From Danxiaibacter sp048498555 (lineage in GTDB: Bacteria > Bacteroidota > Bacteroidia > Chitinophagales > Chitinophagaceae): a DNA stretch of 64,000 bases. Where the stretch lies: NCBI GenBank assembly GCA_048498555.1, contig JBEHXT010000006.1:62001-126000 (forward strand), in the 5' to 3' direction. Below are positions 8,201-15,453 of the stretch, one piece after another. Below the pieces are notes generated by a model, which saw only the letters and a program-made list of their open reading frames with translations, did no database searches and had not been told where the DNA came from. Position 1 is the stretch's first letter. Every line of letters starts with the position of its first letter. The position numbers and the translations under genes were made by a program.

Positions 8201-11171
8201 CTACAGAAGAACTGGCAGTCAGCGTAACGGACCCACCTTCACAGAAAGTTGTAGAGCCGCTTGCGGCGATGGTTGGCGCAGTTGGCAGCGCGTTTACTTT
8301 TACAACCGCAGCGTTACTTGCGAGTGATGTACAAGAATTAGCATCCTTCACTTGTACAGTATAGTTACCAGATTTTGTTGCATTGAAAGTTGCGCTTTGT
8401 GTACCATCATTCCAAATATATGTCGGCGATGCTACTGAAGAAGCGGCCGTTAATGTAACCGATCCTCCCGCACAGAAAGTGGTTGGCCCACTGGCAGCGA
8501 TCGTTGGCGCAATGGGTAATGCGTTTACGGTGACAATTTGTGCATCGCTTGCCAGTGATGTGCATAGATTGGCATCTCTCACTTTTACAGTATAGCTACC
8601 CGAATTTATTACATCTATTTTTGTTGCCTGGGTATTATTACTCCAAACGTATGTTGGCGTTGCCACTGAAGAATTAGCCGTTAAAGTGACCGTACCACCG
8701 GCGCAGAACGTTGTGCTGCCACTTGCTGTAATCGTTGGCTTATTTGGCAACGCGTTTACTTTTACCACTTCCGCATTGCTTTCGGGTGATGTACAAAGAT
8801 TGGCATCTTTCACTTTTACCGTGTAGCTGCCGGGGGTAATTACATCAAGTTTCGTTGCCTGCGTACCATCGCTCCATATATAAGTTGGTGATGGTACAGA
8901 TGAGTTCGCTGTTAACGTAACCGATCCGCCGGCACAGAACGTAGTTGAGCTGCCTGCGGTAATTGTTGGCGCAACAGGTAGCGGATTCACTGTTACGATT
9001 GTTGCGCTGCTTGCTGCTGAGGTGCATAGGTTTGCATCCTTCACCTGTACTGTATAGCTGCCGGAAGTTATTACATTAAGTGTTGTTGATTGCGTGCCGT
9101 CACTCCAGATATAGGTTGGCGATGCTGCCGATGAGCTTGCGGTTAAGATAACAGAACCTCCTTCGCAGAAAGTAGTTGATCCTCCCGCGGCAATTGTTGG
9201 CGCCAATGGTAAAGGATTAACCGTTACAACCGTGGCATCGCTTAGTAATGATGAACAGCCATTGCCATCAGTAACTTTCACGCTGTAACTGCCTGCGGCA
9301 TTCACTGTAATTTTGTCGCCCGTTGAAGTATTGCTCCATGTAAACACGGGCGAAGCAATGGTTGAGTTGGCAGTGAGGGTTATTGAGTTCCCCTGGCAGA
9401 TAGCAACTGGCCCTGTCGGGTCAATTTGCGGCTTATCCGGTGCCAGGTTTACCTTGATGGTGGTTGGATCGCTTGCCGGCGATTCGCAACCTATAGCATC
9501 CTTTATTTTAACTGTATAATCACCAGCAGCCGCCACGTCAATGCTTTGTGTACTCGCTCCATTGCTCCACAGGTAGCTTGCCGCAAGTGGTGTTTTTAAA
9601 GTTATATGATCGCCTTCGCAAATTGTTTTGATGCCCGCAGGATCAATCGCTGGCTTGTCCGGCAATGGGTTTACATGAATATCGATATGATCATTTAACG
9701 TTGGTTGCGTTACACAGGTACTTTCTCCCCGTGCATAATAAGTTGCATCAGCCAGCGGGGAAACATCCAACTTGTTCCCTGTTCCAATCGACGTAGCAAA
9801 CGATGCATCCGAATACCATACCCAGTTGCTTGCATCATTCAGCGATCCGCTTGCTGTAAGCGTTATTTTGCTGCCGCTGCAATAAGGTCCGGCAGAAGGT
9901 ATCAGCGTTGGCTTACCGGGATTGGTATATATAGGAGCATAACCTATTACTGTAGCCTTGCTACCCACGCTCGCGTCTGCATAGCCAACATAAGGCATTC
10001 CATTGTTATCAAACGTCATTGAAACGGCTGTAGCCCCATTAGATACTATTGCTATCGTTTGCCAGCCAGATGCAGGATCATAAACACCCTGGTAACATCT
10101 TGGGGGAGATAAAGTGTTCCATGCAATCATGGGGGTACCGCTTGCGTCTACTACCAGGCTGTATGATTGGATAAAACCATTTTTAATGGGCGCGCCCAAT
10201 GCCTGCCATGCAGAAGCAGCATATTTATGCACAGAGATAGCATTGTTTCCATCCTGGTACAAAATGAAGGGCTCACCGGTTTCGGCTACCTTAAGATAAA
10301 TTGTATTTAGATTTGCATTAGGAAGGCTTCCAACATCCTGCCAGGTACCACCCGAAAATTTCTTAACGGAAATGATATGAGGATTTGCCACATCATTGTC
10401 GTTATTAAAAGCAACATATGGTGTACCATCTGGCCCTATACTAAGAGATATAGCGGATGAATTGGTTGCGGGCAAATCAGTAGGGCCTCCTACTAATACC
10501 CATGCGTTTGACCCGTTGTATTTTTTTACATAAACAAGATCATTGGCGAGGTAAGCAATATAAAGATTGCCGTTTTTATCGATATCAAACGAAGTGCTGT
10601 TAACTATGTCTGTAGGCAATGAAACAGGGCTGCCTACTTTTGTGTTCCAGTTGTTTGTTGCCGGGTCATATTTTCTTACGACTACTTCCCTGTCCAGAAA
10701 GCCAGTGGGATCCTGAAGGTAGTATGCCACATATGGCGTGTTATCCGGTGCTATCTTTAAAATCGGGTCCGCTTCTAACTCAGAAAAATTCGCATTGCCT
10801 ACAGTAGCCCAACCAGTACCGGGAACAAATTTTTGAACGGATATTTTGTTGGATGCCGTACCAGACGCGTCCCTGTATGCGGCATATACCACATTGTTCG
10901 CATCAGTTGCAATGGACGTCGCCCATATTGAGTTTGTTGAAAAGCCCGGTGCCCCAAGAAGCTTCCAGTCGCTGGTTGTAATGAATGCATCATTGCAATC
11001 AAGATTATTTTGTACATATCCTGCAGGACGAGAAACCGAGTTTATGGGGTTTAGAGGGCTTCCTAATCCATCTCCGTCTGCATCACGATACCACAATCTT
11101 TGGGCATAGAGCTCGTCTGTACAACATATCACAAGCAATAGAATAAACAACAATTGCAACGGTGTCTTCAT
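5238..11171 (-). CDS. Giant T9SS-exported adhesin: propeller, Ig-like repeats, gliding-type C-terminal domain
   Basis: A 1977-residue surface protein. Residues 1-24 are a signal peptide ending LYAQ. Residues 25-61 form a calcium-binding MopE-like segment (RDADGDGLGS, ending NNLDCND). From 66 to 412, seven repeats share a D-x-x-G-x-P-Y-V-A-Y core and should fold as a seven-bladed propeller. An Ig-like domain (about 419-500) precedes sixteen repeats of about 77 residues (507-1739), each with a cysteine near the start (TTFCAGGSVTLTA), a central WS-G turn and a second cysteine (KDANLCTS), so one disulfide per repeat is likely. Two further Ig-like domains follow. The last 80 residues (ITPNGDGINDRL through EVFDRDGKLVY to the end) are the CHU_C/type B domain recognised by the T9SS. 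The PorP/SprF gene downstream is the likely partner. The ligand is unknown; adhesion or gliding is inferred. Confidence 0.92.
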   Translation of the reverse strand: MKTPLQLLFILLLVICCTDELYAQRLWYRDADGDGLGSPLNPINSVSRPAGYVQNNLDCNDAFITTSDWKLLGAPGFSTNSIWATSIATDANNVVYAAYRDASGTASNKISVQKFVPGTGWATVGNANFSELEADPILKIAPDNTPYVAYYLQDPTGFLDREVVVRKYDPATNNWNTKVGSPVSLPTDIVNSTSFDIDKNGNLYIAYLANDLVYVKKYNGSNAWVLVGGPTDLPATNSSAISLSIGPDGTPYVAFNNDNDVANPHIISVKKFSGGTWQDVGSLPNANLNTIYLKVAETGEPFILYQDGNNAISVHKYAASAWQALGAPIKNGFIQSYSLVVDASGTPMIAWNTLSPPRCYQGVYDPASGWQTIAIVSNGATAVSMTFDNNGMPYVGYADASVGSKATVIGYAPIYTNPGKPTLIPSAGPYCSGSKITLTASGSLNDASNWVWYSDASFATSIGTGNKLDVSPLADATYYARGESTCVTQPTLNDHIDIHVNPLPDKPAIDPAGIKTICEGDHITLKTPLAASYLWSNGASTQSIDVAAAGDYTVKIKDAIGCESPASDPTTIKVNLAPDKPQIDPTGPVAICQGNSITLTANSTIASPVFTWSNTSTGDKITVNAAGSYSVKVTDGNGCSSLLSDATVVTVNPLPLAPTIAAGGSTTFCEGGSVILTASSSAASPTYIWSDGTQSTTLNVITSGSYTVQVKDANLCTSAASSATIVTVNPLPVAPTITAGSSTTFCAGGSVTLTANSSVPSPTYIWSDGTQATKLDVITPGSYTVKVKDANLCTSPESNAEVVKVNALPNKPTITASGSTTFCAGGTVTLTANSSVATPTYVWSNNTQATKIDVINSGSYTVKVRDANLCTSLASDAQIVTVNALPIAPTIAASGPTTFCAGGSVTLTAASSVASPTYIWNDGTQSATFNATKSGNYTVQVKDANSCTSLASNAAVVKVNALPTAPTIAASGSTTFCEGGSVTLTASSSVASPTYIWSGGTQGATLNVTKAGSYTVQVKDANLCTSIASAAQVVNVNALPTAPTITASGLTTFCAGGSVTLTANSSVVSPTYVWSDGTQGATFNVTKTGNYTVKVKDANQCTSLASAAQTVTVNALPAKPTITANTATTFCAGDSVKLIANSSVASPSYLWSDGASTPTLNVTKAGSYTVKVKDGNQCTSLASSAQVVTVNALPAKPTIAPGGPTTFCSGKSVVLTASSGVTSPSYIWSNGNTNTAITATASGNYSVKVKDANLCISPSSDTIQVTVNAVPLKPTISAAGPTTFCAGDSVVLKAASTTASPAYVWSNGKTGATITINTAGKYSVQVKDLGGCLSIPSDTQSVTVNALPARPTISHQGSDTLCAGDSVILIAASSVISPVYTWSNGVTGSSIKVSASGNYTVRVTDGNHCMSMASDTQRIKVNALPTAPAIAASGPTTACSGGSVILTASSGVASPVYVWSNGNTGATLTVTQSGNYTVKVKDANQCLSPASVATSVAISAPLAKPTIQPGGPTTFCTGDSVVLTASSTAASPAYMWSNGSTGKTITVLAGGNYAVQLKDSNGCVSPASDSVRIAVNSIPATPKITPATVLSFCQGDSVILKASAAITYLWNNQAGADTLIVRNGGTYTLTVQDANHCTSLPSQPVTVSVKPAPAKPVITSSGSLTFCQGDSVILQAPTASHYSWSNQSSASSITVNVGGDYTVKIQNDDGCWSPESAPATIKVNPFALATDITVRDTSSCAGAPATLTATSDIHGAVFSWYSDALLQNKVGTGSPFTTAPLSSNTTFYATVRGNGVCESKPAEAVVAKVALLTTPVLTVTPKQVTIAIGGSTQLTATGDGTIVWAPATGLDNPNSFTPKASPTATTTYTATLTNSGGCKATDTARVEVTIAYFDYNKLITPNGDGINDRLAFTDIAQYPDNKLEVFDRDGKLVYRKVGYNNEWDGRINGNVPPNNTYYFVLTVNGKVVKKGGVTIAH
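5955..9653 (-). repeat. Tandem 231-bp coding repeats of the adhesin
   Basis: About sixteen direct repeats of a 231-base unit encode the Ig-like domains. Neighbouring copies between roughly 7800 and 9200 are nearly identical at DNA level: the segment encoding TTFCAGG recurs every 231 bases, for example near 8242 and 8473. Outer copies have diverged. The array should change copy number by recombination or slippage. Confidence 0.85.
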
Positions 11172-11536
11172 ATAGCGTTAGAATAACTTTAGTTTGGGCA
11201 AAGCGGCTTATAGGAGTGGAATTTCAAGCCTGTTTCTTAAACACGCAAATAAGGTAGTAATAGACCGAGGGTACGGCAGTTTACCTAATGCTATGTAATA
11301 ACAGAAACTCAATGGTAAATAAACTGCAAGCAATCACGGAGTAGTAGGCAATAGTGTCGGCTTAATGCCTGGTTGTTTCCGTGCTGTGATCAAGTATGAA
11401 CCATTTCTCTTCTAAGGGATAGTGTTTAACAGCTAGTTTTTTACAGATATGTGGATGGGTTATCTTTAAAGAAAGTTAGGATAAAGAACTGATATTACAA
11501 ACAAGAGCGGCGGATATTTATTTAGCGCTTAAACGC
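11172..11536. other. Intergenic region upstream of the adhesin; no gene seen
   Basis: This 365-base stretch lies between the response regulator and the adhesin start. I see no ORF with coding character, no strong hairpin and no good Bacteroidota promoter (TTTG plus TAnnTTTG). It presumably carries the promoter of the adhesin-porP operon. Confidence 0.4.
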
Positions 11537-11935
11537 TTAGCTCAGCAACTCTTTCAGATAAGCTATAGAAACGGGTTTGATAATATAGTCCGTTACACTT
11601 TTATATGCTTTGGCTTTTTTACGGTCATTTTCATCTATTGAAGAACTTACCATATAAATTTTGATATCCTTTGGAATACCTTCAACTATAGCTTCGTATG
11701 CCTCCATAAATTCCCATCCGTTCATGATCGGCATATTGATATCCAAAAAAATTACATCGGGAAGATCGTGTGAGGATGAGTTGGAGAGTGTGTGTTTAAG
11801 GGATGTAATTGCCTCAAGTCCGTTCTTGTATTCAACAATGCTTTTGCTGAGCTGATTTATTTCAATCATCCGCTTCATACTGAATAAGTAGAACTGGTCA
11901 TCATCTATCAAAAAAATCTTCTCTGTTGTATTCAT
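11537..11935 (-). CDS. Single-domain response regulator
   Basis: A stand-alone receiver domain of 132 residues when started at the ATG at 11935 (MNTTEKIFLIDDDQFYLF). The acidic triplet DDD is at 11-13, the phosphoacceptor Asp65 lies in FLDINMP, a serine-rich switch (VSSS) follows and the conserved lysine is in YIIKPVS. An upstream in-frame ATG at 12019 would add 28 residues without any known domain, so I prefer 11935. There is no output domain, so it must act by protein contact, like CheY or Spo0F. No kinase is adjacent; the hybrid kinases at 32-37 kb are the nearest candidates. Confidence 0.85.
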   Translation of the reverse strand: MNTTEKIFLIDDDQFYLFSMKRMIEINQLSKSIVEYKNGLEAITSLKHTLSNSSSHDLPDVIFLDINMPIMNGWEFMEAYEAIVEGIPKDIKIYMVSSSIDENDRKKAKAYKSVTDYIIKPVSIAYLKELLS

Positions 11936-12257
11936 TGCTGCAACTATTTGTTCATTTGTTAGCGCTTTTTCGATATTCAATGGCTCACAAACATTTAAAT
12001 ACTTACCAGCTTCATCCATTCTTGTAAATTATAGAGTAAAATAAGTTATATTTTTATAATTACTATGATTTACAAGCTTTTATTTTTCGAAGCCGGAAAA
12101 ATGATTTAAGCCTTGCTCATTAAGCAAGATGAATGCTATGGGGGGACGTGACTGCGAATGGTTTTAATATTGGATATTAGGGCAGAACTTCTTTTCAGTA
12201 AACAAGTATAACGCTAGAAAAGTTCTACCCCCTGGATAATGATTATTGTTTGTTGGG

Positions 12258-12794
12258 TCAGAACTTATTCTTCCACATCATGCTTTCGATTGGTTTATCA
12301 GGCTGGCCGTTATATTTCGCATTTTTTTTCTGGTTGTATTTTACCTCGATCTCGCCTTCAACAGGAAAGTAAATCAGTTGTCCAATAGGCATGCCTTTGT
12401 ATACCTTAACCGGTTGTTTTACGGAAATCTCCAGGGTCCAGTTGCCACAAAATCCAACATCGCCTTTTCCTGCCGTGGCATGAATATCTATGCCCAGCCT
12501 GCCCGTTGATGATTTCCCTTCAAGGAATGGTACGTGCGCATGTGTTTCGGTATATTCTTCTGTAACGCCCAGGTAAAATATATGGGGGTATAGCACAAAG
12601 CCTTCTTCAGGAATCTCGAAGTATTCTATTTCGTTGTGTTTTTTTGCATCAATAATATGCTCTTTGTAAGTAGCCAGCCACTTGCCTAAATGCACATCAT
12701 AACTATTACTTCCCAGGCACTCGCGCTGATAAGGGACTATTTTAATGGTACCTTTATCTATCTCTTCTAAAATGCGTTGATCAGAAAGAATCAT
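12258..12794 (-). CDS. dcd: dCTP deaminase
   Basis: A 178-residue trimeric nucleotide deaminase that converts dCTP to dUTP (or dUMP in bifunctional forms) for thymidylate synthesis, in the cytosol. The start MILSDQRILEEIDKG is typical. The nucleotide-binding motif EGKSSTGR is at 92-99, TAGKGDVGF at 107-115, and the catalytic glutamate is Glu122 in WTLEIS. Length matches the family. It is divergent from the phosphopantetheinyl transferase gene; the 173 bases between them hold a 14-bp direct repeat and a short palindrome that could be control sites for either gene. No other nucleotide gene is adjacent. Confidence 0.95.
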   Translation of the reverse strand: MILSDQRILEEIDKGTIKIVPYQRECLGSNSYDVHLGKWLATYKEHIIDAKKHNEIEYFEIPEEGFVLYPHIFYLGVTEEYTETHAHVPFLEGKSSTGRLGIDIHATAGKGDVGFCGNWTLEISVKQPVKVYKGMPIGQLIYFPVEGEIEVKYNQKKNAKYNGQPDKPIESMMWKNKF

Positions 12795-12967
12795 TGTTAC
12801 AATTTTTAATTATCCGTAATTACGAATAAATCAGCGAATCTTTGTTTGCCGTCGGTGAATTTAGCCGGCGAATCTTTGTTTTAATCGCCCGTACTAAATA
12901 ACTTGGCCTGCAAAGTTTTGCAAATAAATGCATTTCTTGCGTTATAAATACAAAACCTTACTATCAA
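12795..12967. promoter_or_regulatory. Divergent promoter region, dcd / phosphopantetheinyl transferase
   Basis: The word GCGAATCTTTGTTT occurs twice in direct orientation (12834-12847 and 12868-12881). A palindrome TGCAAA-GT-TTTGCA lies at 12910-12923. The spacing suits a shared regulatory region, but no regulator can be named. Confidence 0.3.
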
Positions 12968-13609
12968 TTGGCGCTATTCTATCAAAATAATATCGATGCA
13001 TCAACCCGCCTGGGTATATGGCATATTGATGAAGATGAAAGTTTCTTTCTTCAACACGTTCCATTAAAAAAGGATATAACGCATCCGCATAAGCGCCTGC
13101 AACACCTGGCAGGGCGTTACCTGCTTAAATTCCTGTTTCCTGAATTTCCACAGCATGAAATACTGATTGCAGATACACGCAAGCCTTACCTGGCAGATGA
13201 GCTTTTCCATTTCTCCATCTCGCACTGCGGCAATTTTGCTGCGGCTATTGTTAGTACGGATCATCGTGTAGGGATTGATATTGAAATCCCTTCATCAAAA
13301 GTTGAGCGTGTTCAACATAAATTCCTTCATCAAAATGAAGCAGCCTTCTTAACATCGTTTGTAAACATGGGGCCGCATTTTCATATAGAGATGCTTACTG
13401 TGTTCTGGAGTTGCAAAGAAGCGCTCTACAAATGGTATGGCCTTGGTGAAGTAAATTTCAAGGAATGTATGTACCTGAACGGCGACCTTGTTCTTGGCGC
13501 GAGCGATATTATTGACCTTCCATATAAGTTTTGCAAGAACACCAATCAGGATGTGCAGCTAAGAGCTAAAATATTTGAAGATATAGTGTTGAGTTGGGTA
13601 ATTACGTAA
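12968..13609 (+). CDS. 4'-phosphopantetheinyl transferase superfamily protein
   Basis: A Sfp-type phosphopantetheinyl transferase of 213 residues. It moves the phosphopantetheine arm of coenzyme A onto a serine of a carrier protein. The Mg-binding motif GIDIE is at 102-106 and the second signature WSCKEALYKWYG at 147-158; ISHCGNFAAA precedes them as in the family. The start is uncertain: a TTG at 12968 gives MALFYQNN, and an ATG near 12929 may be a longer alternative. No acyl carrier, polyketide or peptide synthetase gene is nearby, so it may serve as the housekeeping enzyme or for a distant secondary-metabolite cluster. It converges with obg. Confidence 0.88.
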   Translation: MALFYQNNIDASTRLGIWHIDEDESFFLQHVPLKKDITHPHKRLQHLAGRYLLKFLFPEFPQHEILIADTRKPYLADELFHFSISHCGNFAAAIVSTDHRVGIDIEIPSSKVERVQHKFLHQNEAAFLTSFVNMGPHFHIEMLTVFWSCKEALYKWYGLGEVNFKECMYLNGDLVLGASDIIDLPYKFCKNTNQDVQLRAKIFEDIVLSWVIT

Positions 13610-13712
13610 TTGAAAATGGAGAATTGACAATCGAAAATGAACTATCGCGAAGAAGTTCGTGTAATCTATAACACGAACTTCTTCTTCATTGTCAATTATC
13701 AATTTTCAATTG
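13610..13712. repeat. Hairpin and inverted AATTGACAAT-family repeats between convergent genes
   Basis: A perfect 14-bp stem (GAAGAAGTTCGTGT at 13649-13662, complement at 13671-13684, 8-base loop) sits between the 3' ends of the transferase and obg. It is flanked by word repeats in opposite orientation: AATTGAAAATGG-like words at 13608-13640 and their complements at 13684-13720. A bidirectional transcription end is likely, although no run of T follows the stem. Confidence 0.6.
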
Positions 13713-14705
13713 TCAATTATTCAACGTTTTCCAAAGCGCATCCTTCAATTCCGTTAACCCCTTGTTGGTAACAGAAGAGATAAAGAGGTGAGGGATATTT
13801 GTTGGCAATTCTTTGGCGATAGCTTCTTTCAATTCATCATCCAGCATATCGCTCTTACTGATCGCTATTACAAAATCTTTCTGCAGCATGTCCGGGTTAT
13901 ATTGTTCCAGTTCATTCAACAAGATGTCGAATTCTTTTCTATGATCGTCACTATCTGCCGGAATAAGAAACAGTAATACGGCGTTGCGCTCTATATGGCG
14001 AAGGAAACGGTGCCCCAATCCCTTGCCTTCAGCAGCCCCTTCAATAATACCAGGCAGGTCTGCAATACAAAAAGAAAGGCCATTGCGGTATTCCACCATG
14101 CCCAGCTGCGGCGTTAAAGTAGTAAATGCGTAGTTGGCTATTTTAGGTTTAGCCGCGGTGATCACTGAAAGCAGTGTTGACTTACCCGCATTGGGGAAAC
14201 CAACAAGCCCCACATCAGCCAGCACCTTCAGCTCCAGTGTTTTCCATCCTTCAACACCCGGCTCTCCCGGTTGTGCATGCTCAGGAACCTGGTTGGTTGG
14301 TGTGGCAAAATTCTGGTTGCCAAGGCCACCTCTTCCACCTTTCAGCCAAATGATCTCCTGGCCCTCTTCGAGGATTTCGGCTTCAATCTCGCCGGTTTCC
14401 TCATCGCGTGCAACGGTTCCCAAAGGCACTTCAATAATCACATCTTCACCGTCTTTTCCGGTGCAGTTGTTTTTACTGCCGTTTTCGCCGTCATCGGCTA
14501 TAACATTTTTATAATATCGAAGATGCAACAATGTCCATAGTTGCTTATTACCTCTCAAAATAACATGCGCGCCACGGCCGCCATCGCCACCGTCGGGGCC
14601 GGCCATCGCATTGTATTTCGTGCGCATAAAATGTTTGCTGCCAGCTCCTCCGTGTCCGCTTTTACAAAAAATGCGGATGTAGTCTATGAAGTTTGTTTTT
14701 TCCAT
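13713..14705 (-). CDS. obg: GTPase Obg/CgtA
   Basis: A 330-residue essential GTPase linked to 50S ribosome maturation and the stringent response. I start at the ATG at 14705 (MEKTNFIDYIRIFCKSG); an upstream in-frame ATG at 14765 adds 20 atypical residues. The glycine-rich Obg fold covers 1-160 (GHGGAGS, GPDGGDGG, GGRGGLGN). The G domain has G1 GFPNAGKST (169-177), G3 DLPG (216-219), G4 SKSD (283-286) and G5 SSV (310-312). There is no C-terminal OCT domain, as is usual in this phylum. It stands alone and convergent with the upstream-strand neighbour. Confidence 0.96.
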   Translation of the reverse strand: MEKTNFIDYIRIFCKSGHGGAGSKHFMRTKYNAMAGPDGGDGGRGAHVILRGNKQLWTLLHLRYYKNVIADDGENGSKNNCTGKDGEDVIIEVPLGTVARDEETGEIEAEILEEGQEIIWLKGGRGGLGNQNFATPTNQVPEHAQPGEPGVEGWKTLELKVLADVGLVGFPNAGKSTLLSVITAAKPKIANYAFTTLTPQLGMVEYRNGLSFCIADLPGIIEGAAEGKGLGHRFLRHIERNAVLLFLIPADSDDHRKEFDILLNELEQYNPDMLQKDFVIAISKSDMLDDELKEAIAKELPTNIPHLFISSVTNKGLTELKDALWKTLNN

Positions 14706-14765
14706 GAAGTGCTGCAAAGATATTTTTCCGCGGTCAGGATATGAAATTAGTTTCAACAGTATCAA

Positions 14766-15453
14766 TTAATCAGCTGATTACAAGCAAATTAAATATAATC
14801 TTTAAGATGCGTCAGAACGCCCCGATCATGCTATTAGAATATTTTCTAAGGTAGATGTGCGTCTGAATCATTGCATAGCGTCCCTTGTTTTTTGTTAATC
14901 GCAGAACAAAACTGCTCATCAATTGTAATACAAGAAAAACAATTACATCTCAGCAATTTAGAAGACAATCCTTAGCAGTGCATGTTTAGCCGTTATTTCA
15001 AAGGAAAGGGAATCGATAGCGAAAAACAGTTTGATTACTTTAGAAAATAAGAGATACACTTCTTCAAATACTTCACTCATTGATTTACATCGACAAATCT
15101 TGCAGCTAAAGATGGGAATAAGTTGTCTGATGTTAATGTGATGGCCGCTGCCTTACCTGCTGAAGACTATTTCATTTCATAAAAAACCGACTCAACCGTT
15201 TTAACGTTGCCATACATGAAACCGGCTTATACTAAACAAGTCTTGTTTTAAAGGCAGTCGTTTTTGAATAACTGTTGTATTTGATATTAAAAATTCAATA
15301 GTATGAAATATCTGCTTGTGCACCAGGATAACCTTCACCCCAAATAAAGAAAAATGCGGCGAATGTTGGGCATTCCCGTTTATCTCCGGTTAACGTTTGC
15401 AGTAATTACAACCCCCCGGGTTGGCTTTTTCATTAACCATAATATTCTAGCGT
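14766..15453. other. Long intergenic leader upstream of the SusC gene
   Basis: This 688-base stretch separates obg from the glycan locus and should hold the susC promoter and a long 5' leader. No sigma, anti-sigma or hybrid regulator gene is present. A terminator-like hairpin sits at 15409-15430. A 33-codon open stretch ending at about 15180 (…MAAALPAEDYFIS) has no start codon and is probably a gene relic or chance. Confidence 0.4.
15409..15430 (+). terminator. Terminator-like hairpin 24 bases before susC
   Basis: CAACCC and GGGTTG arms with a 3-C loop are followed by GCTTTTT. This has the form of an intrinsic terminator inside the susC leader. It could be an attenuator, or the end of an upstream small RNA. 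Confidence 0.4.

Noticed and set aside
5955..9653. Regular repeats considered as a CRISPR array
   Set aside because: The period is 231 bases, copies vary gradually, there are no unique spacers, and the whole stretch is one coding frame of Ig-like domains.
12170..12267. AGAACTT words in opposed orientation after dcd
   Set aside because: GGGCAGAACTT, AAGTTCTACCC and GGGTCAGAACTT could pair, but each pairing has a mismatch or bulge and no T run follows, so a terminator call is not supported.
15110..15180. Open stretch ending MAAALPAEDYFIS upstream of susC
   Set aside because: It is about 33 codons long without a start codon and no family is recognised; too short to call even as a pseudogene.
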